A DNA stretch of 64,000 nucleotides from Streptomyces albireticuli (GCF_021228125.1 NZ_JAJQQS010000006.1:248001-312000), one strand, 5' to 3'. Counted from the stretch's first letter, positions 32,715 through 42,295 are shown. The notes: generated by a model not told the origin, from the sequence alone. Numbers and translations are program-made.

Positions 32715-34271
32715 ATGGGGACCTTCGCCGCGCACGATGGTCTGATCGCCGGCCGCTACCGCCTCCGTACGAGGATCGCCCGGGGCGGCATGGGCACCGT
32801 CTGGCGGGCCACCGACGAGCTCCTGGCCCGTGAGGTCGCCGTCAAGGAACTGCACCTCGACGGCGGGACGCAGGCCGGGACGGCCACGCGCGCGCAACTC
32901 GACCGCACCCTGCGCGAGGCCAGGGCCGCCGCCCTGATCAGCCATCCGAACGTCGTCGTCCTGCACGACGTCGTCGTGCAGGACGGACGCCCCTGGATCG
33001 TCATGGAGCTTGTCGAAGGCCGCACCCTGTCCGACGCGCTGGTGACGGACGGGCCGGTCGGCCTGCCCGAGGCGGCCCGGATCGGGCTCGCGCTGCTCGG
33101 CGCCGTCCGCGCCGCCCACGCGCGCGGTGTCCTGCACCGGGACATCAAGCCCGCCAACGTCCTGCTGGAGACCGGCACCGGACGCGTCGTCCTTACGGAC
33201 TTCGGCGTCGCCCATGTGTCCGGTGCCACGACCCTTACGGAGTCGGGCGCGTTCGTCGGCTCCCCGGAGTTCACCGCGCCCGAGCGGATCGCGGGCGGCG
33301 AGACCGGCACCGCCTCCGACCTGTGGTCCGTGGGCGTGCTGTTGTGCGTGGCGCTCAGCGGGGAGTCGCCCTTCCGCCGGGACTCCCTCGGCGGCATCCT
33401 CCAGGCCGTCGTCCACGACGAGATCCGGCCACCCGCCGGGGCCGGCCCGCTGCTGCCGGTCGTACGCGGCCTCCTGGAGCGCGACCCCCGGCGCAGGATG
33501 GGCGCCGACGAGGCACAGCGGCTCCTCCGCGCGTACCTCGACCCGGTCTGCGAGCCCGGCGCGGGGCAGCGGGACTCGCCGTCGCCCTACGCCCTGTACG
33601 GGGTGGGCAGCCGTGCCCGCGTCGCCCTTACGGCGGCCGTCGCCGTCGTGGCCCTGGCCGGTGTGGGCGCCGGGCTGGCCGCCCTGCTGGCCGGCCGGGA
33701 CGTCGGGGGCGCCCTCGCGCCGTCGGGGGCCGCGAGCGGCCCCCTGAGCCGCTCCCGGCCGACGCCCTCCGTGCTCCCGTCCCCGCCCCAGCCGCCCGTC
33801 TCCGCCCCCGTCAGGGCCCCCCTCGGCTATCGCGCGGTCCAGGACCCGGCCGGATTCGCCCTCGCGGTCCCCGACGGCTTCACCCGCTCCTTCGAACCCC
33901 CGCGGATCTTCTATTACTCGCCCGGCAAGGAGTTCCGCCTCGGCGTCCTCATCCAGGACCCGCAGCCGGGCGGCCCCGCCGGCGCCCTGCGCGCCGCCGC
34001 CGCCCAGGCGCCCGGCCGCTACCCCGGCTACCGCGAGGCGACCGTGACGGAGACCCGGCGGCGCGGAGTGCCCGCCGCGTCCTGGGAGTTCGTCTGGGAC
34101 GGGCCGGACGGTAACCGCTCCCTGCGGACGTACGACATCTGCTGGGACGAAGCGGGCAAGACGTACGACGTGTGGGCCTCCGGGCCCGCCCGGCGGTCCG
34201 CCGAGGTGCGGCGGCACCTGGAGACGGCACTCGACACGTTCGTCCGCATCAGGCCGGTTTCGAGCCCGTGA
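32715..34271 (+). CDS. Membrane Ser/Thr protein kinase (PknB-like) A
   Basis: A 518-residue kinase. The kinase domain is at about 14-275: glycine loop ARGGMGTVW, Lys44 (VAVKEL), catalytic HRDIKPANVLL (Asp144), DFGVAH (163-168), TAPERI. One transmembrane helix is at about 303-326 (VALTAAVAVVALAGVGAGLAALLAG). The external C-terminal domain of about 150 residues has no PASTA repeats (GFALAVPDGFTRSFEP, RGVPAASWEFVWDGPDG) and resembles that of the kinase at 49.3 kb. It autophosphorylates and phosphorylates targets on Ser/Thr; signal unknown. Kinase B follows 75 bp later. Confidence 0.92.
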   Translation: MGTFAAHDGLIAGRYRLRTRIARGGMGTVWRATDELLAREVAVKELHLDGGTQAGTATRAQLDRTLREARAAALISHPNVVVLHDVVVQDGRPWIVMELVEGRTLSDALVTDGPVGLPEAARIGLALLGAVRAAHARGVLHRDIKPANVLLETGTGRVVLTDFGVAHVSGATTLTESGAFVGSPEFTAPERIAGGETGTASDLWSVGVLLCVALSGESPFRRDSLGGILQAVVHDEIRPPAGAGPLLPVVRGLLERDPRRRMGADEAQRLLRAYLDPVCEPGAGQRDSPSPYALYGVGSRARVALTAAVAVVALAGVGAGLAALLAGRDVGGALAPSGAASGPLSRSRPTPSVLPSPPQPPVSAPVRAPLGYRAVQDPAGFALAVPDGFTRSFEPPRIFYYSPGKEFRLGVLIQDPQPGGPAGALRAAAAQAPGRYPGYREATVTETRRRGVPAASWEFVWDGPDGNRSLRTYDICWDEAGKTYDVWASGPARRSAEVRRHLETALDTFVRIRPVSSP

Positions 34272-34346
34272 CGGCGCGCCGGAGCCCTTCCGCCGTGCCC
34301 TTGCCGGGCGGACGGGAGCCGCCCCGCCATCGGTGATGATGGGTGC

Positions 34347-36278
34347 ATGACGAACGACGGGGGACGGGCCAGCGAGCCCACCAGCTACGATCTCCAGCCG
34401 CCGATACCGGTACCCGCCGCCCCCGGCGCCGCAGTGCCGGGCGCCCCGGCGGGCGTTCCGGCGGGCGTACCGATAGGCGTTCCGGCGGGCACACCGCCGT
34501 ACGGCACACCGCCGCAGGGCGCGTACCCGCGGCACCCGGCACCCGCACCCGCACCGGCACCCGCACAGGCTCACGCCCACGCCCCGGCCCCGGGCATGCC
34601 CTCCCAGGCCATGCCGCCGCACATGTCACCCCAGCCGGCGCGGCCCCACGCCACGCCCCCTCAGGGCGCCCCGCCCCACGGCACCCCGCCGCCCGGCCCC
34701 TACGTCCCCACCGCGCTGCACAACCCCGCCACCGCCGCTCCCGCCGCCACCCCCGACCCCGGCACCGGCCGCCTCCTCGGCGGCCGTTACCGCCTCGTCT
34801 CCCGGCTCGGCCACGGCGGCATGGGCACCGTCTGGAAGGCCCGCGACGAGGTGGTCGACCGCGACGTGGCCGTCAAGGAACCGCGCGTCCCCGACCACCT
34901 GAGCGAGCAGCACCGCCAGAACGTCCACCTGCGCATGCAGCGCGAGGCCCGCGCCGCCGCGCGCATCGACCACCCCTCCGTCGTCACCGTGCACGACGTG
35001 GTCGTCGAGGACGGCCGCCCGTGGATCGTCATGGAGCTGGTGCGCGGGCGCTCGCTCGGCGACCAGCTCACCGAGGGCACCCTCGACCCGCGCGAGGCCG
35101 CCCGGATCGGCCTGGACGTCCTGAACGCGCTCACCGCCGCGCACGAGGCCGGGGTGCTGCACCGCGACGTGAAGCCCGACAACGTGCTCCTGGGGCGCAA
35201 CGAACGCGTCGTCCTTACCGACTTCGGCATCGCGCAGATCGAGGGCGAGCAGGGTCTGACCGAGACGGGCGGCTTCGTCGGCTCGCCCGAGTACGTCGCG
35301 CCCGAGCGCGTCCTCGGCCGGCGGCCGGGCCCGGAGTCGGACCTCTGGTCGCTCGGCGTCGTGCTCTACGCGGCCGTGGAGGGCGTCTCCCCCTTCCGGC
35401 GCTCCAACACGCCCGCCACCCTCCAGACCATCCTGTCCGCCGAACCCCAGGTGCCCGCGCGCGGCGCGGGCGCGCTGGGCACCCTGATCATGCAGCTGCT
35501 GCGCAAGGACCCGGCGGCCCGCCCGACGGCCCCCGAGGTCCGGCAGGCACTGGAGTCCGTGGCCCGGCCGACGACCCCGCAGCCACTGGCCTACGCACCG
35601 GCCGCCGCGCCCGTCACCGGCAGCCGCTGGGTGCCGCCGGTGCTCCACGGCAACCGTAAGGCGCAATGGGGGCTCGGGGGAGGCGTGGTGGCCGTGGCCG
35701 CCGCCGCCACGCTCCTGATCGTCAACCCGTTCGCCGTCGGCCCGGCCGTACCGCTGCACTGGAAGGTCCGGGACGAGCCCGAGGCCGTCAAGGCGTCCCT
35801 CGCGGTCCCGGAGGACTACACCAAGAACGTCAACGCCGCCGAGGGCTGGGTCCAGTTCAGCGACCCCAGCGGCGTCTTCGTGATCACCTTCAGCCGGGAG
35901 ACCCCGGAGATCCGGACCAAGAACGCCGGCCTGAGGGACCCCAAGGACATCGCCTCCGCCACCGACGAGGCCAAGCGGATCGCCGAGCGGTACCGCAGCG
36001 ACGGCGGCCACCGGGACGCGCTCAACGACTCCAAGTCGACCACGTCGAAGGCGCCCTCCCACCAGGGCCTCCAGTCCGCCGGCGTCACCACCGTCTACCG
36101 CAAGTCCGGTGACAACGAGGACGCCCCCAAGCGCCTCCGCCGCGACCAGGTCTTCGTCAACGACGACAAGACCGCCGTGTGGACGCTGGAAGTGGGCATG
36201 CCCGAGAAGGGCGAAGGCCGTAAGGACGGCGACAAGCTCTTCGAGAACGTCGTCAAGTACCTGAAGATCCAGGAATAG
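34347..36278 (+). CDS. Membrane Ser/Thr protein kinase B with Pro-rich N-terminus
   Basis: A 643-residue kinase. Residues 1-140 are a Pro/Ala/His-rich cytosolic extension. The kinase domain (about 147-405) has LGHGGMGTVW, Lys177 (VAVKEP), HRDVKPDNVLL and DFGIAQIEG. A transmembrane helix lies at about 443-467 (GLGGGVVAVAAAATLLIV). The external domain (PEDYTKNVNAAEGWVQFSDP, VFVITFSRETPEIRTKN) is of the same general type as those of the two other kinases in the window. The Pro-rich tail could dock signalling partners. It is probably co-transcribed with kinase A. Confidence 0.92.
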   Translation: MTNDGGRASEPTSYDLQPPIPVPAAPGAAVPGAPAGVPAGVPIGVPAGTPPYGTPPQGAYPRHPAPAPAPAPAQAHAHAPAPGMPSQAMPPHMSPQPARPHATPPQGAPPHGTPPPGPYVPTALHNPATAAPAATPDPGTGRLLGGRYRLVSRLGHGGMGTVWKARDEVVDRDVAVKEPRVPDHLSEQHRQNVHLRMQREARAAARIDHPSVVTVHDVVVEDGRPWIVMELVRGRSLGDQLTEGTLDPREAARIGLDVLNALTAAHEAGVLHRDVKPDNVLLGRNERVVLTDFGIAQIEGEQGLTETGGFVGSPEYVAPERVLGRRPGPESDLWSLGVVLYAAVEGVSPFRRSNTPATLQTILSAEPQVPARGAGALGTLIMQLLRKDPAARPTAPEVRQALESVARPTTPQPLAYAPAAAPVTGSRWVPPVLHGNRKAQWGLGGGVVAVAAAATLLIVNPFAVGPAVPLHWKVRDEPEAVKASLAVPEDYTKNVNAAEGWVQFSDPSGVFVITFSRETPEIRTKNAGLRDPKDIASATDEAKRIAERYRSDGGHRDALNDSKSTTSKAPSHQGLQSAGVTTVYRKSGDNEDAPKRLRRDQVFVNDDKTAVWTLEVGMPEKGEGRKDGDKLFENVVKYLKIQE

Positions 36279-36340
36279 TGAAGGGCGGGTAACCGTCGAA
36301 AACCAGTTACTACCGGGTACCCAAAGCGTGCCGGCCGACA

Positions 36341-36346
36341 TACGCT
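36341..36346 (+). promoter_or_regulatory. Probable -10 of a leaderless gabD2 transcript
   Basis: TACGCT is separated by 7 nt from the ATG at 36354, and no ribosome-binding site precedes that ATG. This fits leaderless transcription. Confidence 0.5.
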
Positions 36347-36353
36347 CAGCCGC

Positions 36354-37982
36354 ATGACCGACTCGCGGCACAGCGCAACAGCAACGACGGTGGCGGCGGA
36401 GACCGGCGGCAATCCCGTCGCCCCGGCGGGGGCGAGGACCGCCGCCGATGTCGTCACGCCCACCCTCGTCGCCCGTCTCACCCGGGGCGTCGTCGGCTCC
36501 GGCCGCACCCGCAACCACACGCCGTTCACCGGCGAGAAGCTCGCCGACCTCCCGGAGTCCACCCCGGCGGACGTCGCCCTCGCCTTCGAGCGCGCCCGGG
36601 AGGCACAGCGCGCCTGGGCCGAGGTGCCCGCGCGCGAGCGCGCCGCCGTGCTGCTGCGCTTCCACGACCTGGTCCTCGCCCGCCACACCGAGGTCGTCGA
36701 CCTGATCCAGCTGGAGACCGGAAAGGCACGGCTGCACGCCCACGAGGAGGTGCAGTCCGTAGCCGTCGCCGCCCGCCACTACGGGCGCAAGGGCCCCGCG
36801 TATCTGCGCCCCAAGAGCCACACCGGTGTCATACCGACGCTCACCAAGGTGACCGAACTGCGCCAGCCGCGCGGCGTCGTCGGCCAGATAGCACCCTGGA
36901 ACTACCCGTTCGAGCTGTCGGTCGGCGACGCGCTGCCCGCCTTCGTCGCGGGCAACGCCGTCGTGATGAAGCCCGACACCGAGACCGCGCTGACCGCCCT
37001 CTGGGCGCGCGAGCAGATGATCGAGGCCGGGCTGCCGAAGGAGGTCTGGCAGGTCGTCCTCGGCGAGGGCCCGGTCGTCGGCCCCGCCGTCGTCGCCCAC
37101 GCCGACTACGTCTCCTTCACCGGCTCCACCCGCACCGGCCGCGAGGTCGCCCAGGGCGCCGCCGCCCGCCTGGTCGGCTGCTCCCTGGAGCTCGGCGGCA
37201 AGAACGCCATGCTCGTCCTGCACGACGCCGACGTCGAGAAGGCCGCCGCCGGGGCGATCCGCGGCGCCTATTCCTCCGCCGGCCAGCTGTGCATCTCCAT
37301 CGAGCGGCTGTACGTCCACGAGTCGATCGCCGACGAGTTCACCGAGCGCTTCGTCGCCCGCACCCGCGCCATGCGGCTCGGCACCGGCCTCGCCTACGGC
37401 GCCGACATGGGCTCCCTCGTCTCCGAACGGCAGCTGGAGACCGTGACCCGGCACGTCGAGGAGGCCGTCGCCAAGGGCGCCACCGTGCTCGCGGGCGGCC
37501 GGCCCCGCCCCGACATCGGCCCGCTCTTCTACGAGCCGACCGTCCTCGAAGGCGTCGAGGCGCCCATGGCGGTGTGCACCGAGGAGACCTTCGGCCCGGT
37601 CGTGTCCGTCTACCGGTTCCGGGACGAGGACGAGGCCGTCGAGCGCGCCAACGCCACCCCGTACGGCCTGAACTCCAGCGTCTGGACCACGAACGCCCGC
37701 CGGGGCGCCGCGGTCGCCGCCCGGCTGCGCACCGGCACCGTGAACATCAACGAGGGCTACGCGGCCGCCTACGGCAGCGCCCAGTCCCCCATGGGCGGCA
37801 TGGGCGACTCCGGCCTCGGCCGCCGGCACGGCTCCGAGGGCATCCTCAAGTACACCGAGGCCCAGACCGTCGCCCACCAGCGGATCCTCCCGATGGGCCC
37901 GGCCTTCGGGATGACGGACGAGAAGTACGCGGAGTTCATGACCCGCAGCCTGCGGGTCATGAAGGCACTGCGCCTGCGCTGA
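36354..37982 (+). CDS. gabD2: Succinic semialdehyde dehydrogenase
   Basis: A 542-residue NAD(P)-dependent aldehyde dehydrogenase that oxidises succinic semialdehyde to succinate in GABA breakdown. It shows QIAPWNYPFELSVGDALPAF, FTGSTRTGREVAQGAA, catalytic Glu in LELGGKNAMLV and nucleophilic Cys in SSAGQLCISIERLYV. The SIERLYV context after the Cys and overall similarity match the actinobacterial GabD2 group. The first 50 residues are an extension. The GMC oxidoreductase gene follows 73 bp later on the same strand. Confidence 0.92.
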   Translation: MTDSRHSATATTVAAETGGNPVAPAGARTAADVVTPTLVARLTRGVVGSGRTRNHTPFTGEKLADLPESTPADVALAFERAREAQRAWAEVPARERAAVLLRFHDLVLARHTEVVDLIQLETGKARLHAHEEVQSVAVAARHYGRKGPAYLRPKSHTGVIPTLTKVTELRQPRGVVGQIAPWNYPFELSVGDALPAFVAGNAVVMKPDTETALTALWAREQMIEAGLPKEVWQVVLGEGPVVGPAVVAHADYVSFTGSTRTGREVAQGAAARLVGCSLELGGKNAMLVLHDADVEKAAAGAIRGAYSSAGQLCISIERLYVHESIADEFTERFVARTRAMRLGTGLAYGADMGSLVSERQLETVTRHVEEAVAKGATVLAGGRPRPDIGPLFYEPTVLEGVEAPMAVCTEETFGPVVSVYRFRDEDEAVERANATPYGLNSSVWTTNARRGAAVAARLRTGTVNINEGYAAAYGSAQSPMGGMGDSGLGRRHGSEGILKYTEAQTVAHQRILPMGPAFGMTDEKYAEFMTRSLRVMKALRLR

Positions 37983-38055
37983 GCGCCGTGCCGCGAACGC
38001 TCCGGCGGGATCGCTCCGAGCGTGTTCCGGCGGGCTGTCCTGGCGGGAGGTGAAG

Positions 38056-39849
38056 ATGTCAGCGTTTGACTACGACGTGATCGTCGTCGGCTCGGGCTTC
38101 GGTGGGGCGGTGTCCGCCCTGCGCCTGACCGAGAAGGGGTACGACGTCGGGGTGCTGGAGGCGGGCCGGCGCTTCACCAGGGACACGCTGCCCAGGAACT
38201 CCTGGGACCTGCGCAACTACCTGTGGGCGCCCGCCCTCGGCCTCTACGGCATCCAGCGCGTCCACCTGCTCGGCAAGGTGATGGTCCTGGCGGGCGCCGG
38301 CGTCGGCGGCGGCTCGCTCAACTACGCCAACACCCTCTACGTGCCGCCGAAGGCGTTCTTCGACGACCCGCAGTGGGCCGGCATCACCGACTGGCGGGAG
38401 GAGCTGCGGCCCTACTACGACCAGGCCCGCCGCATGCTGGGCGCCCGCCTCAACCCGACGATGACGCCCTCGGACGTCCATCTCAAGGCGGCGGCCGAGA
38501 AGATGGGCGTCGGCGACACCTTCCACATGGCACCGGTGGCGGTGTTCTTCGGCGACGGACAGGACGCCGACGGCACCGAGAGGGCCCGGCCCGGGGAGGA
38601 CGCCCCCGACCCGTACTTCGGCGGCGCGGGACCCACGCGCAGGGCCTGCACCGAATGCGGCGAGTGCATGACCGGCTGCCGCCACGGCGCCAAGAACACC
38701 CTCAACGAGAACTACCTGCACCTCGCCGAACAGGCAGGCGCCGTCATCCACCCCATGACCACCGTCGTCGCCGTCACCGAGCACCGCGACGGCGGCTACC
38801 GCGTCGTCACCGTCCCCACCGACAAGCGGTACACCGCCGCCCGCGCCCGGCCGAGGATCCTGCGCGCCCGGTACGTGGTCGTCGCCGCCGGCACCTACGG
38901 CACACAGACGCTGCTGCACACCATGAAGGACAAGGGCCTGCTGCCCCGTATCCCGGACGTCCTGGGCCGGCTGACCCGCACCAACTCCGAGGCCCTGGTG
39001 GGCGCCCAGACCGACGACCGCCGCTACCGCAAGGCCCACGGCGAGCCCCGGGCCGACTTCACCCGCGGCGTCGCCATCACGTCCTCCATCCACCCCGACG
39101 CCGACACCCACATCGAACCCGTGCGGTACGGCAAGGGCTCCAACGCGATGGGCCTGCTGTCCGTGCTCCAGGTGCCCGTGGGCACCCGGGCGCCCCGGGT
39201 GCTCGCCTTCGCGGCCCGCTGCGCCCGCCACCCCGTGCAACTGCTGCGGTCGCTGTCCAACCGCCGCTGGTCCGAGCGGACCATCATCGGACTGGTCATG
39301 CAGTCGCTGGACAACTCCCTGACGACCTACCGTAAGGACAAAGGCATCGGCAAAGGGCTGCTCACCGCCCGGCAGGGGCACGGCGCGCCCAACCCGACGC
39401 AGATCCCGGAGGCGGCCGAGGCGGCCACCCTGCTGGCGAAGGAGATCAACGGCTTCGCGGGCAGCAACGTCGGCGAGCTGATGGGCACCCCGCTCACCGC
39501 GCACTTCATCGGCGGCTGCCCCATCGGCGCCGACCCCTCGCGGGGCGTCATCGACCCGTACCACCGGCTGTACGGGCACCCGGGGATCTCGGTCGTCGAC
39601 GGTGCCGCCGTCTCCGCCAACCTCGGCGTCAACCCGTCCCTGACCATCACCGCCCAGGCGGAGCGCGCCATGTCGCTCTGGCCGAACAAGGGCGACGCCG
39701 ACCCGCGGCCGGAGCAGGGCAGCCCGTACGCCCGCGTGGCGACGGTCGAGCCGCGGTACCCGACGGTCCCCAAGGAGGCCTTCGCGGCGCTGCGGCTGCC
39801 GTTCCTGCTGGTGCCGCCGGTGCCGCCCGCGCGGCGGCCTGACGCGTAG
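38056..39849 (+). CDS. GMC-type FAD oxidoreductase (ChoD/cholesterol oxidase-like)
   Basis: A 597-residue flavoprotein. The Rossmann motif is VVGSGFGG (12-17), with VLAGAGVGGGSLNYANTLYV near residue 80 and a C-terminal GMC His/Asn region (HFIGGCPIGADPSRG, DGAAVSANLGVNPSLTITAQ). A CxxCxxCxxxC cluster (Cys198, 201, 204, 208) resembles a ferredoxin [4Fe-4S] site and is shared with putative actinobacterial cholesterol oxidases. It has no Tat or Sec signal. Substrate unknown (alcohol or sterol). ATG 38056 follows GGGAGG. Confidence 0.88.
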   Translation: MSAFDYDVIVVGSGFGGAVSALRLTEKGYDVGVLEAGRRFTRDTLPRNSWDLRNYLWAPALGLYGIQRVHLLGKVMVLAGAGVGGGSLNYANTLYVPPKAFFDDPQWAGITDWREELRPYYDQARRMLGARLNPTMTPSDVHLKAAAEKMGVGDTFHMAPVAVFFGDGQDADGTERARPGEDAPDPYFGGAGPTRRACTECGECMTGCRHGAKNTLNENYLHLAEQAGAVIHPMTTVVAVTEHRDGGYRVVTVPTDKRYTAARARPRILRARYVVVAAGTYGTQTLLHTMKDKGLLPRIPDVLGRLTRTNSEALVGAQTDDRRYRKAHGEPRADFTRGVAITSSIHPDADTHIEPVRYGKGSNAMGLLSVLQVPVGTRAPRVLAFAARCARHPVQLLRSLSNRRWSERTIIGLVMQSLDNSLTTYRKDKGIGKGLLTARQGHGAPNPTQIPEAAEAATLLAKEINGFAGSNVGELMGTPLTAHFIGGCPIGADPSRGVIDPYHRLYGHPGISVVDGAAVSANLGVNPSLTITAQAERAMSLWPNKGDADPRPEQGSPYARVATVEPRYPTVPKEAFAALRLPFLLVPPVPPARRPDA

Positions 39850-39854
39850 CGAGT

Positions 39855-39891
39855 AGGTAAGGCCCGCACTCCAGGAGCGCGGGCCTTACCT
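39855..39891. terminator. Hairpin terminator
   Basis: AGGTAAGGCCCGC (39855-39867) and GCGGGCCTTACCT (39879-39891) form a perfect 13-bp stem, extended by GAG/CTC. It separates the GMC oxidoreductase and LAxTG genes, which converge. Confidence 0.9.
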
Positions 39892-39917
39892 GCTCGACCT
39901 ACTCGCCGAGGGGATCC

Positions 39918-41069
39918 TCAGGCGTTGTTCTTACGGCGCCGCGCGACGGCCACGGCCGCACCGCCCGCCACGACGGCGGCACCGGCGAGCCCGGCGATCA
40001 CCGGGGTCGAGGACGACGAGCCGGTCTTGGCGAGCTGACCATCGACCGACGTGTTCGACAGACTGCCCTGCGCGGACGTGGAGCCGCCGCTGCCGCTCGT
40101 GGTGGTGCCGCCGCCCGTGGTGGTGGTACCGGTGGTGCCGGTGCTCGCAGAGGCGCTGGCGCTCGCGCTAGCGCTGGGGCTGGCACTGGAACTGGCCTTG
40201 ACGGAGGAGCTGGGGCTGGGGCTGGCGGAGGACTTGGCCCCGTTGCTCTGACTCGCCGAGGGCGAGGGGCTGTTGGAGTGGTTGGTTTCGTCCAGCTTGG
40301 TGCCGACGGGCAGGATCTCGAAGGTCTTCGGGTTCTTGGCCGAGTTCTTGGTCTCCGTCTTCCCACACACGCCGTCCTGGCCCACGAAGATGCCGCCGTG
40401 GTACGTACTGGCGTTGCCGGCCTTCGCCTTGTCGTCGACCTTCAGCCGGAGCTTGACATCGAAGTGCTCACCAGGCGCGAGGTTGGCTACCCGGGCGAAG
40501 TAGGTGGAGTCGTCACGGCTGTTGGCGACCTTCTGCCACCCCTTCCCCTCCGCGGGATCGAACCACTCCAGCGTCACGAACTCGGTCGAGTCGGTGCTGG
40601 CCGGGTCGGAGACCGAGCTTCTCGCAATGTCTACGTGGAGGCAGGTCGACTCCAGCCGTTCCTTCTGGTCGGGCTTGGCGGCGGCCCGGAGGGTGAACGA
40701 CCGCCAGCCGGACCCGGCGACGACCTTGCCGGGGTAATCCCTCAGTTCGGTGGTGGCCCGCGACGTTGCGTTCTTGTCGGCCTGCTTCTTGCAGTAGTCC
40801 GCCGAGGGCGGGTTCGTGTCGCCGGCCGCAGGGACCGGCAGCACGGCCACCTTCCCGGCCGCCGGGCCGGCGGAGGGGTCCTTAGCCTTCCCGGCCGAAG
40901 AGTCCTCGGACGTGGCAGGCGCCGTATCGCCGGACGAACCGGCGTTCACGGATCCCGCGGGCGCGGCCGGCGCCTCCTGCGCGGCGTGCGCGGCAGGGGC
41001 CGCGAGCAGCGTGGCGGGAGCGATCGCAGCCGTGACAGCGGCAGTCGCCAGAGCGCGGCGAAGCTTCAT
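39918..41069 (-). CDS. Sortase-anchored (LAxTG) surface protein
   Basis: A 383-residue cell-surface protein. The signal peptide is residues 1-29 (AAIAPATLLAAPAAHA|A). The globular domain is at about 90-255 with three Cys (DYCKKQ, STCLHV, GVCGKT). A long Ser/Ala/Thr/Gly stalk follows (about 265-345), then LAKTG at 346-350, a hydrophobic segment and the Arg/Lys tail RRRKNNA. LAxTG is the substrate motif of Streptomyces class E sortases, which couple proteins to peptidoglycan. The ATG follows AGAGG. Confidence 0.92.
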   Translation of the reverse strand: MKLRRALATAAVTAAIAPATLLAAPAAHAAQEAPAAPAGSVNAGSSGDTAPATSEDSSAGKAKDPSAGPAAGKVAVLPVPAAGDTNPPSADYCKKQADKNATSRATTELRDYPGKVVAGSGWRSFTLRAAAKPDQKERLESTCLHVDIARSSVSDPASTDSTEFVTLEWFDPAEGKGWQKVANSRDDSTYFARVANLAPGEHFDVKLRLKVDDKAKAGNASTYHGGIFVGQDGVCGKTETKNSAKNPKTFEILPVGTKLDETNHSNSPSPSASQSNGAKSSASPSPSSSVKASSSASPSASASASASASTGTTGTTTTGGGTTTSGSGGSTSAQGSLSNTSVDGQLAKTGSSSSTPVIAGLAGAAVVAGGAAVAVARRRKNNA

Positions 41070-41895
41070 GGAGACCTCTGGGTTCCGAAGTAAAGGCCGT
41101 CGCGGTGGGGGGAGAGCGCGGTATGGCCGTGCTGGTTGGCACGTTCACCCGTCATCGTAGGACGCCCGTTGTGACACGAGATCACCCGGCGCGCACACGT
41201 GAGCGATTTCACAAGTGGGGCGGGGTGCGGCACGGCAGGAGCACGGCGAAGGGCCCCGGGCCGCCTCCGCGGGGGCGTGCGGGCGGCCACGGGGCCCTTG
41301 ACTGCCGGCACCGAGTGTCAGGGCAGGGTCGGTGCCGCGGAGCGGCGCCGGGGGGAGCGCCGCGGGCTTGCGCGTGCTGGTCGTGCGGGGTGGTGCGGGG
41401 GCCGGTCCGGGGCGCTGTCCGTAGTGCGGTCCGGGTACGTACCGGCGCACGGCTCGAAGGAATGGTCGAACCAATGGCGGTGCGGGCCGGGGGCTCCGGG
41501 GCTCCCTTTGCATCGTGCGGGACGCACCGTGCCCGGCGCAACCGTTTCGACCGGATACGGTCGGTTCCAGGCGTCCCCGGAACCGACCGTCCTTCTGTGG
41601 CGGCCGGACTGCTGTCCCCTGCTGACCGGTCGCCGTGCCGCCGGAGTGAGGTCCCACGACGTACGTACGCGCACGTCTCACACTCCGGCGGATCCGCCCT
41701 GTCGTAGCCGGGCGCCCGGATGAACAGGGACGGAAACCACGCGTGGATCTCGGTGGGCCGCTCCTGGCTGGCGCGACACAGGGTCCAACGAAGCGGCCCG
41801 CGAGCCGGTCACGCGCCGTACGGGTGACGGGGCGGTACGGCGCGCGACGCCGGGCGCGGGCGGCCGGGGGCCCGGCCGCGACGGGGCGCGGGCTC
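41070..41895. other. Gene-free stretch with a strong palindrome
   Basis: 826 bp with no credible gene. Open frames are Arg-rich, lack ribosome-binding sites and resemble no family. ACGGTCGGTTCC (41557-41568) and GGAACCGACCGT (41579-41590) form a perfect 12-bp inverted repeat with a 10-nt spacer, which could be an operator or hairpin. The surface-protein promoter must lie near 41080-41200. Confidence 0.5.
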
Positions 41896-42192
41896 TCAGA
41901 TCCGGCCCCGGCACAGCTCCAGCAGCGTCATCGCGAGGGCCGTGCCCGGCTTGCCCAGCTGCTCGCTGTAGTGGTTGAGGATCTCCATCTCGCGGGACAG
42001 GTTCACCCGCGGGCCGCCGGACCCGATGCGCTCGCGCTGGATCACCGCCGAGACGGCCATCCGCTCCTGCACGAGGCCGATGATCCGGCCGTCGAGGTCG
42101 TCGATCCGCTGCCGCGCGCCGGTGATGACGTCCGCCGCCGCGTCGGTGCGGGCGCCGGTGTCGGCCTTCAGGGCGGTGCTCTGCGCGCTCAT
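41896..42192 (-). CDS. Chorismate mutase (AroQ fold)
   Basis: A 98-residue all-helical chorismate mutase that converts chorismate to prephenate, the branch to Phe and Tyr. It shows the AroQ pattern GARQRIDDLDGRIIGLVQER (catalytic Arg in helix 1), MAVSAVIQRERIGSGGPRVN, SREMEILNHYSEQLG. The ATG follows GGAGGA. Upstream on the same strand lie an intrinsic terminator and a leader ORF rich in aromatic codons, so expression may be attenuated by aromatic amino acids. Confidence 0.93.
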   Translation of the reverse strand: MSAQSTALKADTGARTDAAADVITGARQRIDDLDGRIIGLVQERMAVSAVIQRERIGSGGPRVNLSREMEILNHYSEQLGKPGTALAMTLLELCRGRI

Positions 42193-42248
42193 GTCTGATC
42201 CTCCAAAGGGGTGTGGCCCTCCGGAGCGGCAAGGTCCGGGAAAAACGA

Positions 42249-42283
42249 CAGGCGCCCCGGGCCTTGTCGGCCCGGGGCGCCTG
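42249..42283 (-). terminator. Intrinsic terminator before chorismate mutase
   Basis: CAGGCGCCCCGGGCC / GGCCCGGGGCGCCTG form a perfect 15-bp stem with a 5-nt loop. On the minus strand it is followed by TCGTTTTT, a clear U-run. It lies 12 nt past the leader ORF stop and 56 nt before the chorismate mutase start, the place expected for an attenuator. CGGGCCG in its 5' arm and loop can pair with CGGCCCG inside the leader ORF (42337-42331). Confidence 0.88.
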
Positions 42284-42295
42284 GGAAGTCGCTTG

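Noticed and set aside
34626..37877. A 1083-codon open frame on the minus strand across kinase B and gabD2
   Set aside because: It is antisense to two well-recognised genes, has no family likeness and is a by-product of high GC.
41105..41707. A 200-codon Arg-rich plus-strand ORF in the region between the LAxTG and chorismate mutase genes
   Set aside because: No start signal, basic low-complexity translation, and alternative frames are equally open.
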